A DNA stretch of 64,000 nt from Liolophura sinensis (taxonomy: Eukaryota > Mollusca > Polyplacophora > Chitonida > Chitonidae), in contig NC_088297.1 of NCBI RefSeq assembly GCF_032854445.1, forward strand, positions 4,837,991 through 4,901,990, given 5' to 3'. Below, in pieces: positions 1 to 11,402 of the stretch; the first letter of the stretch is position 1, and every line of letters starts with the position of its first letter. Below the pieces are notes generated by a model. The model saw only the letters and a list, made by a program, of their open reading frames with translations, made no database searches and had not been told where the DNA came from. Made by a program: the position numbers and the translations under genes.

Positions 1-439
1 CCCAACATTACACCGCCTCCACACGCCTTTGTTCATGACATTACAGAGCCAGAAAGATCTTATACGGCCAACACCAAATATTAGTGTTCAAGGTAGTTGA
101 ACACTCTTAATGGATACATGAAAAAGAACTTTGAATGGAAGATTTTTTGAAGGGAAATGAAGAATGTTGCGCCAAAATATTCATTTTTGAAACATATTAA
201 ATGTCTGTTCACATGGCGCCCTCTTTCTCTGTCTACCCCACATACCGGAAGCTGTTTTTGACAACTGTTACCGTTGACATCACGACTGCAAGCTGCGTAA
301 TTTCCGAACTGACCGTGGGAACGTATGAAAACTGCGCTATTAAAGCCATTTCAGTGCCCCAAGAAGAAAGCTGAGAATTTGGGGGGGGGGGGATGCTTCT
401 TGTATCCTTAAAGGCAAATTATGTTGGAATGGTAAAGGT
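1..439. other. No recognisable feature
   Basis: AT-rich sequence with a poly-G run near 380-392. I see no exon, SINE or tandem repeat. Confidence 0.4.
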
Positions 440-442
440 GGT

Positions 443-473
<31 letters not shown>

Positions 474-592
474 TTTGATGCATGTTTTACGCTGTATTCA
501 AGAATATTTCACTTATACGACGGCAGCCAGCGTTATGTTGTTAGGAAACCAGGCATAGCCCGGGGAAACACAAGACCTTCCCACTTACGTCT
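440..592 (-). mobile_element. SINE-A copy, 5'-truncated, antisense
   Basis: Starts with an (ATTT)n run, the reversed A-rich tail. It continues with the tail-domain signature seen in all antisense SINE-A copies here: TTTTACGC, then AAGAATATTTCACTTATACG, then GGAAACC and CCCGGGG. It ends around the ACGTACGGC-like segment, so the tRNA-like head is missing. The identity is clear from comparison with the near-complete copies at 4951-5217 and 15230-15493. Confidence 0.85.
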
Positions 593-684
593 GCAGAAAG
601 AGGTTTATAGTGACGTATTTTGTGTGCATGTAGGTGTTTTAGAAATGTTTTGACCAGGGATAAGTATTCCAATAGGTTGTTGAT

Positions 685-946
685 CCAACTAAATATTCTG
701 CGCTCTGGGAGCGGTAGATCCAGGGTCAATCCTGGGTCGAGTCACACCTAAGACACACCTAATGTGGAGGTTGTAACTTCCTCGCCTGGTGTTCAGCATG
801 AAGGGGAGAGTGCAACGACACCGGAAAAAAGCATGGTGGAAATCCATCCTGCAACAAGGAGACACTACATGCATACCCTCCGTGGGTCATATGACCGGGA
901 CACTGTTAACTACGACGTTAAACTCCAAGCACTCACTTGCCGAAGT
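685..946 (+). mobile_element. SINE-B copy, diverged
   Basis: Begins in the head region (GGGAGCGGTAGATCCAGGGTCAAT). It runs through the body motifs TTGTAACTTCCTCGC and GTTCAGCATGAAGGGG and ends in TACGACGTTAAACTCCAAGC followed by ACTCAC. The order matches the longer copies at 9890-10252 and 27481-27815. Internal deletions make it shorter. Confidence 0.8.
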
Positions 947-1069
947 CATATTTTGTGCACAATAGGTGTGCTTTTTGCTTCCATGGTGTTTGAAATTTGG
1001 CAACAGAATTCTCGCGGATATTCACGTGAAAATTTTTGTTTTTTGTTGGTAACTTAGTTTGGCGTTATT

Positions 1070-1390
1070 TAAAAATCTCCTTTTCAAGAACCAGTTGACC
1101 GATCCTTCTGAACTTTGATATGCATGTAAGAGACAAAGAAATCCAGTAAAATATTAGAAGCTCGCCATTGGTTGAAAATCAGATATCATAATAATTTTTG
1201 ATTTTTGATAAGACTGAAGTCTTTTGTGCCGGTGATTCAGAATCTGCTTTATTACTTTCTTTCTGTTTTTCTTTTTTTTTTTTTCTTTTTGTTTCTTTGT
1301 AACTTTGTGAGATAGAGTCAAAAATTAATTTGAGATACGTACATGTGGTTTATGTGGCCTGTAAATAGAAAAGCGGAGAGATAGAAATGC
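1070..1390 (+). repeat. Dispersed repeat family R1, copy 1
   Basis: A segment with a poly-pyrimidine stretch. Its landmarks are GACCGATCCTTCTGAA, GATTCAGAATCTGCTTT, TTTGTAACTTTGTGAGATA, GTCAAAAA and TGGCCTGTAAA. The same landmarks recur in the same order at 41190-41990, where a fold-back element interrupts them. No coding capacity is seen, so it is probably an old non-autonomous element of unknown class. Confidence 0.6.
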
Positions 1391-1466
1391 AGAGAGATAG
1401 AAACGTGTAATGTGCATCATTATCTTTCTATGATGTGTGAAGCATCAGTAGCTTTGTCACTACAAA

Positions 1467-2252
1467 TGACCGCTTCATTGGCCTTGAAGTCTAGAGACCT
1501 GGGGATCAATTCCGGGTCGAATCATACCAAAGACATTAAAAATGGTACTTTGTTGTTGCTTTGCTAGGCGCTCAACGTTGAGAGATTAGAGCAAGAAAAC
1601 AGGAGTGGTTGAGTGGGTGTCAGTATTATGTGACTGTGTGTCACCTCTGGTGTCTTCGGCACGATACATCAGTGGCGACAGACCGCTTCGGTGGCCTAAT
1701 GGTTAGAGCGTCTGTCTCTGAAGTCTGAAAATCCACGCTCAAACCCGTCCCAGATCACACCAAAGGCTTTAAAAATGGTACTTGCTGTTGCTTTTGATTT
1801 GGCTTGCACTTGCGCAGTGAAACGTTACAGAAACATGACTGGTTGACCCGGTGTCAGTATAATGTGACTGCGTGTCACATCGAGTGTCTTCGGCATGACA
1901 CTTCAGTGGACCAGTGGTTAGGGCATCCACGTCGAAGTCGAGAGATCTGGATTCACACCTGGATCTGGTCATACCAAAGACTTTAAAAATGATACTTATT
2001 GCTGCTCAGGTAACGCTCGGCACTGAGAGGTTAGAGCACAGAAACAGAACTGGATGGCCTGGTGTCAGTATAATGTGACCGGGTGTCACGTCTGGTGTCT
2101 TTTGGCATAGTACTTCAGCGGCGGCAGCACTTCGGGAGCATGGACTCACCCTGCCACAAGAAGACATAGTATATGCACACACACCCAACGACTCCTCTTC
2201 ATCATTTGACTGAACAGTTGTTAAATACAACGTAGAACCTCAATCAAACATA
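1467..2252 (+). mobile_element. Head-to-tail concatemer of three SINE-B copies
   Basis: Three SINE-B units follow one another without spacers: about 1467-1680, 1681-1909 and 1910-2252. The first two stop after the TGGTGTCTTCGGCA-CGATAC(A/T)TCAGTGG motif and run straight into the next head (TGGTTAG-GC...). Only the third reaches the terminal CACAAGAAGACA...GTTAAATACAACGT tail. Each head shows a tRNA-like A box (TGGCCTAATGGTTAGAGC in unit 2). The junction positions repeat, suggesting a multimeric template or repeated insertion at one point. Confidence 0.75.
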
Positions 2253-2391
2253 CATTCGTACAAGTGTATATAAATGACATCGTCCTAGATGTAAAAATAA
2301 ACACATACGCTCATTCATTCAGACTGGATTTGGATTCTATCTTGACAATAGTGTCTTTAACTGCCCGGTTAACTGCCCATATTTTCCCGAA

Positions 2392-3835
2392 ACGGACATT
2401 GTGTAGCAGCATTGCTGTGGTGTTGAATGTCTGTATCAAACAGTGTTGTGTCGCAAACAGACAGTGTGTAGCAGCATTGCTGTAGTGCTGAATGTCTGTC
2501 ACAAACAGTGTTGTGTCGCAAACGGACAGTGTGTAGCAGCTTTGCTGTGGTGCTGAATGTCTGTCGTGTCGCAATGTGTCATTTCGCAAACAGACTGTGT
2601 GTAGCAGCAATGCTGTGGTGCTGAATGTCTGTTACAAACAGTGTCGTGTCACAAACAGACTTTGTGTAGCATCATTGCTGTGGTGCTGAATGTCTGTCAC
2701 AAACAGTGTCGTGTCGCAAACGGACAGTGTGTAGCAGCTTTGCTGTGGTGTTGAATTTCTGTTACAAACAGTGTCGTGTTGCAAACGGACTGCGTGTAGC
2801 AGCTTTGCTGTGGTGTTGAATGTCTGTCACAAACAGTGTCGTGTCGCAAACGGACTTTGTCTAGCATCATTGCTGTGGTGCTGAATTTCTGTCACATACA
2901 GTGTCATGTCGCAAACGGACTATGTGTAGCAGCATTGCTGTGGTGCTGATTGTCTGTCAGAAACAGTGTCGTGTCTGCAAACGGACTGTGTGTAGCAACA
3001 TTGCTGTTGTGCTGAATGTCTGTCACGAACAGTGTCATGTCGGAAACAGACTGTGTGTAGCATCATTGCTGTGGTGCTGAATGTCTGTCACGAACAGTGT
3101 CGTGTCGCAAACGGACAGTGTGTAGCAGCATTGCTGTGGTGCTGAATGTTTGTTACAAACAGTGTTGTGTCACAAACAGACTTTGTGTAGCATCATTGCT
3201 GTGGTGCTGAATGTCTGTTACAAACAGTGTCGTGTCGCAAACGGACTGTGTGTAGCATCATTGCTGTGGTGCTGAATGTCTGTCACAAACAGTGTCGTGT
3301 CGCAAACGGACAGTGTGTAGCAGCTTTGCTGTGGTGTTGAATGTCTGTTACAAATAGTGTCATGTCGCAAACGGACAGTGTGTAGCATCATTGCTGTGGT
3401 GCTGAATGTCTGTCACAAACAGTGTTGTGTTGCAAATGGACAGTGTGTAGCATTATTGCTGTGGTGCTGAGTGTCTGTTACACAGAGTGTCGTGTCGCAA
3501 ACAGACAGTATGTAGCATCATTGCTGTGGTGGTGAATGTCTGTTACAAACAGTGTCGTGTCGCAAACGGACTGTGTGTAGCAGCATTTCTGTGGTGCTGA
3601 ATGTCTGTTACAAACAGTGTCGTGTCCCTAACGGACTGTGTGTAGCAGCATTGCTGTGGTGCTGAATGTCTGTTACAAACAGTGTCGTGTCGCAAACGGA
3701 CTGTGTGTAGCAGCATTGCTGTGGTGCTGAATTTCTGTTACAAACAGTGTCGTGTCGCAAACGGACAGTGTGTAGCATCATTGCTGTGGTGCTGAATTTC
3801 TGTCACAAACATTGTCGTGTTGGAAACAAATTTAT
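2392..3835. repeat. 65-bp satellite array (about 22 copies)
   Basis: A head-to-tail array with a 65-bp period. Each unit contains GTGTAGCAGCATTGCTGTGG, GCTGAATGTCTGT and ACAAACAGTGTCGTGTCGCA. Variants alternate between CAGCATT, CATCATT and CAGCTTT. One unit near 2560-2600 carries a partial internal duplication. Open frames crossing the array only translate the repeat and are not genes. Confidence 0.95.
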
Positions 3836-3841
3836 ACTCGG

Positions 3842-4610
3842 CTGAATCTGAAACTACCCGGAATGAAGGTTAAGCTCTTTTTTAGCTGCTATATAGGGTT
3901 CTCAAACGTGGATTGAAGGTTAAGGTTCTTACCTCATGTATAATGGGCACCCTTACATGGATTGAAGGTTAAGCTTTCTAGCTCATTGTATAATGGCCAC
4001 TCCTACATGGATTGGAGGTTAAACTTTCTAGCTCATTGTATAATGGACACTCCTACATGGATTGGAGGTTAAGATTTTTACCTCGTATAATGGGAACTCT
4101 TGCATGGATTGGAGGTTAAGCTTTTTAGCTTATTGTATAATGGACACTCCTACATGGATTGGAGGTTAAGCTTTTTAGCTCATTGTATAATGGACACTCA
4201 TACATGGATTGGAGGTTAAGATTTTTACCTCGTATAATGGGAACTCTTGCATGGATTGGAGGTTAAGCTTTTTAGCTTATTGTATAATGGACACTCCTAC
4301 ATGGATTGGAGGTTAAGCTTTTTAGCTCATTGTATGATGGACACTCATACATGGATTGGAGGTTAAGCTTTTTAGCTCATTGTATGATGGACACTCATAC
4401 ATGGATTGGAGGTAAACATTTTTTTAGCTCCTTCGCCTAAGGTATGTACATATACATACTCGAATTGAAGGTTAAACCTTTTTAGCTCAAACATACAGCG
4501 ATAAAAAGTTGTTTTCATTTTTTTTTGCTCTCATGTTTAAGGGGTCATAGATGTGGTATACATTTGCAAGGGGAATACTGATGGAAGGTTGAACTTTTTA
4601 TGTTCGCTTT
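3842..4610. repeat. 50-bp satellite array with higher-order structure
   Basis: Units contain TACATGGATTGGAGGTTAAG, CTTTTTAGCTCATTGTATAA and TGGACACTCC. A shorter variant (ATTTTTACCTCGTATAATGG) recurs as part of a three-unit block of about 146 bp, seen twice between about 4057 and 4346. Units become diverged at both ends (GATTGAAGGTTAAG at 3910; GATGGAAGGTTGAAC near 4570). It directly follows the 65-bp array. Confidence 0.9.
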
Positions 4611-4950
4611 GTGAATGGTTTTTTTTTTTTAGGTCATTTTGATTTTTTTACCAGTTATATAAGCTTCACTTCGTTCCTGTAGTCAATACAGAAAATTTAG
4701 GGAAAGCCCCTAAAATTTCTTGTACACAGGGTCTCTATGACTTCTTTTCCCAGATCTATGGGCTTTGCCAAATTCACCTATTTCTTTTAATCAAGAAAAC
4801 TTTCATGTAAAGTTACATTTTTTGTGTACAGGCCTACCTATGTACATGTAGACGAACATGAAGTGTATTGATAACCAGGTTCCTCTTTAGATTTTACCAG
4901 ATTTGTCATCATTTTTTGTTTCACTCATACCCCTGTAAAGCACAGATGTC
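4611..4950. other. No recognisable feature
   Basis: AT-rich with a T run; nothing supported. Confidence 0.4.
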
Positions 4951-5217
4951 GATATTTGTTTTTATTTATTTATTTGATTGGTTTTTTACGCCGAACTCAA
5001 GAATATTTCACTTATATGACGTCGGCCAGCATTATGGTGGGTGGAAACCGGGCACAGCCCGGGGGAAACCCACGATCATCCGCAGGTTGCTGGCAGACCT
5101 ACCCACGTACGGCCGAAGAGGAAGCCAACATGAGCTGGACTTGAACTCACAGCGACCGCAGAGACTCCTGGGTCATTACGCTGCGCTAGCGCTAACCAAC
5201 TGAGCCACGGAGGTCCC
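4951..5217 (-). mobile_element. SINE-A, near full length, antisense
   Basis: The reversed tail (TTTATTTATTTATTTGATTGG) is followed by the complete tail domain, body and tRNA-like head, ending GCTAACCAACTGAGCCACGG-AGGTCCCC. Read on the minus strand, the head begins GGGGACCTCCGTGGCTCAGT with a tRNA A-box-like TGGCTCAGTTGG and a B-box-like GAGTTCAAGTCC. A clear target-site duplication was not found. Confidence 0.92.
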
Positions 5218-7965
5218 CAGGTATCTATAAGCCTATCATATAGGGCTGTAGTTTCGTATGCAAGTACCTATCGACAGAAGCATTGTCTCTAGAGCTACTT
5301 TACCAGATTTGTGGAGCGTCAAATTTTACCTTATCTTTGGACTTCATTTTCTCTGATATACACATCTGTAGAAAGCTTTCCACATTTGTTTTAGTCTATA
5401 GTATGGCTGTATTCGAATCCACGCAAGTGTGTAACGCGATTGGAGTGTTTTCATGTCGAGTGATACGAAGATGTAAGTGCTAAAAAAAAGCACATGCAGA
5501 GGATGCTTTATTTCAATTTCTGTTTCTGTTGCATCCATCGCAACCCTGGAGAAATGGGAAGTGAAAATGTTTTTCACGAAAAGTGGTCTCGTGTTACACT
5601 GCGAAATTCGAAACCTCATTTTTGTTTTCGTGTTGGATCACCATGAGTACAGCAATTCAAATATGCCAGTAGGGTTGCAGTGGCCACCCATAGTACACGG
5701 ATAGCCAGTCTCGGGTAGGGATTTGCAAAGCAAAGACCACTGCCACAACACCGCACAGTAACATCTTGCAGAACCCCACCGATATGCCACTCTACAACAA
5801 ACAAAGTCTTTACTCTGTAAGATATAAACACATTTGTGGCAGTGTAATTATTTTCACCCTTCTTGTTGATTTAACGGTATCAACAAAGCCTCAGCACTAT
5901 CTAATTAGACTATTTAATCTGTGTATGACAGTGTCATTTTTACTTGACAGCTTTTCACAATGGGCGTCTGAGAAGGGGCTCATTGACTAACAAATGGACA
6001 GACCTAGACTTTACAACTGCCACCCTATCGTCTACTGGTTTTGGCGCTAACTTTGTGTGTAGGCTTTCGATATCAAGTGCGTGATGGATAGCAATTGTTG
6101 GCCGCACATTTCTGAACAATAGGATACAGACCCCCATTGCAACTTCCGTTTTTTGGGAGGGATGAATGTAATTCTGTGTATTTTAGAGTGTAAAGTCTTT
6201 TTTTTCTGCCAGCCTGCCATTTTTGGTGTGCAGATGCATGCTTGGTGTCATAATGCTGGAAATTTGGGCAGGTATGAGTTTTAATGATGAAAGTTTGAAA
6301 TTCTGGGTGAGAGGACACAAGGAGACAGGTGGTGATGAGGCTGCGAGTGACGTTCCCTTGGCGTTGCTAGGCACCCTTCCCAGCTGCCGACATAGAAAGG
6401 TCCGGATTTTGACGGTCAAGCTATATCAAGATTTTAATGGCTTCTTTCTCACAGGCTGGGCCAGGTATGTACCAAAGCTTATTGGCCATGGGATGTTTGG
6501 GACTGGGCTACAGCGCTAAACGTTAAGATTGTCGCTTATGGAAAACTAATGGGGGTCTGTGGCCTGATCTGTCCACTTGTGCCAAAACACATAATATGTC
6601 ACTGCATGCTCAGATTTCGCAGCAACCTGATAATATTTGGTGGGTACATCTGAGATGTGGTTTGCATTGACATGGAACTTGATTGAGCAGTTTTAAAGCT
6701 TTTTAGTTTTATATTTCCTCACGTATCTGTTTGGTCCAAAAGTGGGCTAAAACGCTCTGTCGTCGAGGGTAGTACAGGTGTATGAGCAGGCTGGAACAAA
6801 CACAGACAACGTTTCATTGTTCCTGGCTTTTAAAACGTCTCTTTTTGGGGCTGACATTGGAGAAATAATGCAAAATTTGAGTGCTGCGAGTGAAATTGGA
6901 GTATGTGGCTGGTAGATAGGGTGTGTGATTAAGGATGGTCAATGAAGCCTTGCATCACATATAAGCGTCCAGCCTCACACAGGTGGATAAAAACACATCA
7001 GCAGAATAAATTACTTGGCTAGAGTAGTAGAGAGGGCCAATGTGTATTTAATTCACAAACCAAGTCAGGTTCCTCCCATGTGTGCCACCACACACTAGGT
7101 AAATGTGCATCAAATCAACCTGCAGTCACAAAATATCAAAATCTGGCATCTCTGCTTCAACACTGGCTGCTGTCTTGGGTATAGGCTTGGAGTTGACAAG
7201 ATTGAATTCCTCTTTAAACTTAAAAATAAACCACTGCAGGCATGTAGCTATCATTGCATGTGTGTATTCACTCCTGTGACAAGTTACATGTGCACTCACA
7301 CATTATGTACGGCGATGGAACAAAAATGATCAATTTCAAGTATCTGGCGTACATGTAAGCGTGATCTGTGGGAATATTGCCCTTGTTAAAATGAGTCTCT
7401 CCCCCACCAGGTGTCTGTTTCTCCACCAGAACATAGTACACTGATCCTGCGACACCTCAAGCAGTTTTTGTCGTTGTATCTGGCCTAGAGTGGCATCCAC
7501 CTCCCTGATCCAGTACTGGTGCACTGACTTCCCGTCAGATTTGGGAAGTCAAGAATACGAAAGTGAGGCTCACCAAGTGGATTTGCCAGAGTTGTTTTCG
7601 GCCGATAAGGCTACCCCCTACATTCAACAAGATAAAGTTCAGCATTGTATCTGGGGCTTTACAAAAGGGGTAAAGAAAATGTTTTGCTGGTAAAACTACA
7701 TGAGGACCTCATATGTAAGATCTAAATACACAAGAAAAACAACCTTTTTCAAGGTAAGTAAATTTCCGAGAAAGTGACTAAGGGTATAGAGCATTTTTGT
7801 CTTAGTGCGATCGGGCCTGTTGTCGTAAGCTGGGAGTTTTTTCAGATTAAATAGTGAATAAAGATCAGATCAGACTGAAACTATTGTTGCAGCAACAAGA
7901 AAATTCGGTTCTAGGGGACACTAGATGACGGAAAATATCACGTGGTAGGGAATTTGCCTGTGTGG
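5218..7965. other. About 2.7 kb with no supported gene
   Basis: Several short open frames exist, for example near 6223-6519 and 7490-7693, but none shows a known domain, a credible start plus splice sites, or repetition elsewhere. A patch around 7340-7540 reads as protein-like on the minus strand in two different frames and might be a decayed coding fragment; I cannot name it. Confidence 0.35.
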
Positions 7966-8162
7966 GTAAAGTATTTGGCACCTGGCCTCAGGAGCAGGTG
8001 AAGTATTTGACACCTGGCCTCAGAAGCAGGTGAAGTATTTGACACCTGGCCTCAGGAGCAGGTGAAGTATTTGACACCTGGCCTCAGAAGCAGGTGAAGT
8101 ATTTGACACCTGGCCTCAGAAGCAGGTGAAGTATTTGGCACCTGGCCACAGAAGCAGGTGGA
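7966..8162. repeat. 32-bp minisatellite, about 6 copies
   Basis: Period 32 bp. Each unit reads GTGAAGTATTTGACACCTGG then CCTCAGAAGCAG, so every unit carries CACCTG and CAGGTG arms that could pair within or between units. Copies are about 95% alike. Confidence 0.93.
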
Positions 8163-8903
8163 GCTGAACCAGGTAGGTCGGACAAACTACTGCGCATGAC
8201 AGTATAGTTAAACCTTCTTGTCAGTCCCTGTACTTAATTCCTACCATCTCTTCTTTTATTGGGACAGGAGTATAGCCAGTGTATGTGGTCCATCAACTCA
8301 AAAACTCATGCAGTAAACACTAAAAGAGATCAATAGCGGAATCGAAAAATCAGTTGAAGGACAATACATATTTTACCAAAAGTGCATTTCTCAGTTACAC
8401 TTATAGCAGAGAAATAAAAACAATCGGCGGCAAGAATGTATGACGTTTAGAATAGTTTGCCATCTCTAATTCTGACATACTCTTGCTCAGATGCGTTCTG
8501 AGGATGTGTAATTCCCTGCAACGTACATGCCTCCTGGTACCATGCTTATGTCTTTAAAAAAAGTGTCAGCGGTAAAAAAAAACAGAACAGAAAAAAAAGG
8601 CTAACTGGAAAGAGCGGGTGGTAACTCGTAGAAAATGCCAATTTAAATATTGCCTGGGTTTCCGTCACCGGGTTCCAGGTTACAGTATGCAGTGCGGACG
8701 CACCTGTATTCCTCGTGACCGTTGTAGGCTAGCATCACTCTACAGTTAATATCACAGCCTGCTGTTTCAAACAAGCAAGTAACACATAGCGACTTGTCCT
8801 TCTACCGGAGCTGCTGCCATTAATAACTGCTCATGGTCCAGGCCTCCAATTCCAACATGACAATTCAACACCACACAAAGCTGCCTTGTGCGAACGGCAA
8901 AAG
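8163..8903. other. No recognisable feature
   Basis: Two poly-A runs near 8570-8600; otherwise nothing supported. Confidence 0.35.
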
Positions 8904-9013
8904 ACACCGGACAAAAGCACCACCAGACAAAAACACCACTGGACAAAAGCACCACCGGACAAAAACACCACTGGACAAAAGCACCACCGGACAAAAGCAC
9001 CACCAGACAAAAG
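8904..9013. repeat. 16-bp minisatellite, about 7 copies
   Basis: Alternating units GACAAAAGCACCACCG and GACAAAAACACCACTG give a 16-bp period with some 32-bp dimer structure. Confidence 0.92.
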
Positions 9014-9065
9014 ACCCTCTATCAGTATTTATGAGTTTGTGGTGAATGAGCTACGTTGATATCTT

Positions 9066-9850
9066 GTTTCAGAAACCTTGAAACCTTTTTTCTGAGGTCA
9101 GGTTTTTGTAATTCGCTTTTATCTCGAAAACTAATTTGATTTGAATCATGAAACTTTCAGGTTACATTTTGTAAATGGGACCTGAGATCAACTTCGAAAA
9201 CCAGCCCGATGCTTGCCTAAGTTTGGCATATTTAGGTAATTTGATGCTTCTGATTGGTTGTTGGTTTCTGCACAAGAATTACGCTGAGCATTCTGATTGG
9301 TTGTTATTCTCCATAGTAAAGCTGCTCCAAGTATTATCTGATTTTGATCAAATTTTATATGCGGTTTTGCTTCATGAAATCTTTGATCAGGTTCCCTAAC
9401 CAACCCGATTTGTGTTAGTTTTGTAAGTGTTAGTAATTTCCTTCATTCTGATTGGCCATCGCCCTCCGTGCTATAACTATTTCAAATATTGTCTGGTTTT
9501 CATCCGTTTTATATAATATCAGATCAAGCATATAAAGCAGAGGGATCCGTGAATAAGGTTTGCATATTCATCAGTTCCACTTTATTGCGGTTGTTGTTGG
9601 TTCTGGTCCAAAGGCTGCTTAATGGTTTTGTCTGATTTGGATAAAATCTGTGTGCATGTTTATTTTGTACGCCCTCGGCTCAGGTTCGAAATCCAGCTCT
9701 ATTCTTACATGCTTTTTGTATAAAATCTGGCACGACATATAATTGGGCAATTTGTTAAACACATTCTGAAGATTAACAGTTCTATGGGACCAGCTTTTGG
9801 TATATACAGTCTTAATGATGTTATAAACGATGGATGCCACACATTTACAT
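9066..9850. repeat. Degenerate AT-rich repeated region with TCTGATTGG motifs
   Basis: TCTGATTGG occurs at about 9248, 9293 and 9450, with related GTTGTTGGTT blocks and three diverged segments resembling TCTGATTTTGATCAAATTTT, TCTGGTTTTCATCCGTTTTA and TCTGATTTGGATAAAATCTG. Internal tandem duplication is likely but old; unit borders are unclear. Confidence 0.4.
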
Positions 9851-9889
9851 TCAAATAAGCTTATTAGACATGTATCACATCCTTACTTA

Positions 9890-10252
9890 GAATTGACCGG
9901 TTGGTAGAGCATCCGTTTTGGGAGCGGTAGATTCAGGGTCAATCCTTGGTCTGGTCACCCCTAAGACCTTGAAAGAGGAAGTTATAGCTCCCTCACTTGG
10001 CGTTCAGCATTGAGGGGAAGTGCAACGACTGGTTGACTCGAATCAGTATAATGGCTCAGGTGGGGCGTCTTACTTGCCTTCGGTAAGTCATCTCAGTGTA
10101 GCAGCACAAGATAGAAGAGTGGTGAAAATCTGTACTGCAGTATAGAGGCATGTTACATGCACTCTGAGGATTCCTTCGTCATCATATAATTGAAAAATTA
10201 AGTACGATGTCAAACGCCAAGCACTCACTCACTCACTCACTCACTCCTGATT
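9890..10252 (+). mobile_element. SINE-B, near full length
   Basis: Contains the head (GACCGGTTGGTAGAGCATCC, then GGGTCAATCC as the B-box-like part) and the body (GGCGTTCAGCATTGAGGGG, CTTACTTGCCTTCGGTAAG). It ends with AAGTACGATGTCAAACGCCA and (ACTC)n. This is the best template here for the family, with 27481-27815. Confidence 0.88.
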
Positions 10253-10269
10253 TGGAACATTACTATGCA

Positions 10270-11040
10270 AAGATGATCAATACCAAAAGGTGGTCTCAAA
10301 TACCCACATTACAAAAGTATTTTCAATCATTCTTTTCTCTTGGGAAAAAAAATCAAAAAAAGTATTAAAGACCATATTTACAAATAGGTTTTCATGCTCT
10401 GTCATCTAATTTTGGCATCATTTTTGTGTTTCTGTCTCTTTTAATAAGGACGATCTATACAAACTCCTGTAGGAGTGGCTAGTCTTACATAAAGTTCAGA
10501 TGAAAGAGTGTGAAAAGTTAATCGTAAATGTGACCTTCAGCATATTTTTTTTCGATTTTTCTTAAGAGGTAAAGACACTTATTAACTTTTCACACTCTTT
10601 CATCTGAACTTTATGTAAGACTAGCCACTCCTACAGGAGTTTGTATAGATCGTCCTTATTAAAAGAGACAGAAACACAAAATAATTGAAAATAATTGTGT
10701 ATGGTGGGTATTTGGGACCACCTTTTGTTACATGTAGTCTTGGTGTAATAATATATAAATGAGGGTGTAACATACTGCAAGGAATAATGATCTTTTCACC
10801 TAACAACTGTGTTCAACCTGGATTTTGGTCATATTTATATTTTTAACATATTCATAAATATTATCATATAATAATATCAAATACCCACATTCCAAAAATC
10901 TTTTCAAACACCATTTTCTCTTGCAGAAAAAATATTGAAATAAGTAGTAAAGACCATATTTGCAAATGACTTTTCACGCTCTTTCATCTAATTTCCGCAT
11001 TATTTTTATGTTTTATTCTTGAATCGTACTCCGCTGGTGT
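10270..11040. mobile_element. Fold-back (inverted-repeat) element with a perfect 100-bp stem
   Basis: The arms 10423-10522 and 10581-10680 are exact reverse complements over 100 bp by my reading, separated by a 58-bp loop. Weaker pairing continues outward: GGTGGTCTCAAATACCCAC near 10284 against GTGGGTATTTGGGACCACC near 10704. A third, direct copy of the outer left part (AATACCCACATT ... AAAGACCATATTTGCAAAT) lies at about 10878-11020. This suits a non-autonomous fold-back DNA element. No transposase is present. Confidence 0.75.
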
Positions 11041-11244
11041 GGGTTACCATTTTACTCACTGTTGTCAATGTATTCTTGTCCTGAAGATTTCTGTACATCT
11101 ACATGTATTTTCATTCTTTTACCTTCACCTTTCAAGCGCACTAATTTGAATTAGTCGGTATTAGAATAGGCCATATATGTGCTTTATTACACATTGCACG
11201 AGGAAAGATGCTGTCTACGCTTTGAGTTAAGTCAAAGTCATGCT

Positions 11245-11402
11245 GACTTTCTCTTTGGCCGTACGTTGGAAGGTCTGCCAGCAACCTGCAGATGGTCATG
11301 GGTTTCCCCCGGTCTCTGCCAGGTTTCTTCCCACCATAATGGTGCCCGCCGTCGTATAAGTGAAATATTCTTGTACAGCGTAAAACACCAAATACATAAA
11401 TA
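11245..11402 (+). mobile_element. SINE-A, 5'-truncated
   Basis: Begins in the body at GGCCGTACGTTGGAAGGTCT, includes CAACCTGCAGATGGTCATGG and ends TATAAGTGAAATATTCTTGT with an AAATACATAAATAC tail. The tRNA-like head is missing. Confidence 0.85.

Noticed and set aside
7336-7524. Minus-strand protein-like patch in two frames
   Set aside because: Could be a decayed coding fragment, but frames break repeatedly and I recognise no family.
8767-9003. Minus-strand frame with repeated Val-Leu-Leu-Ser and Trp-Cys-Phe motifs
   Set aside because: Translation of the 16-bp repeat at 8904-9013.
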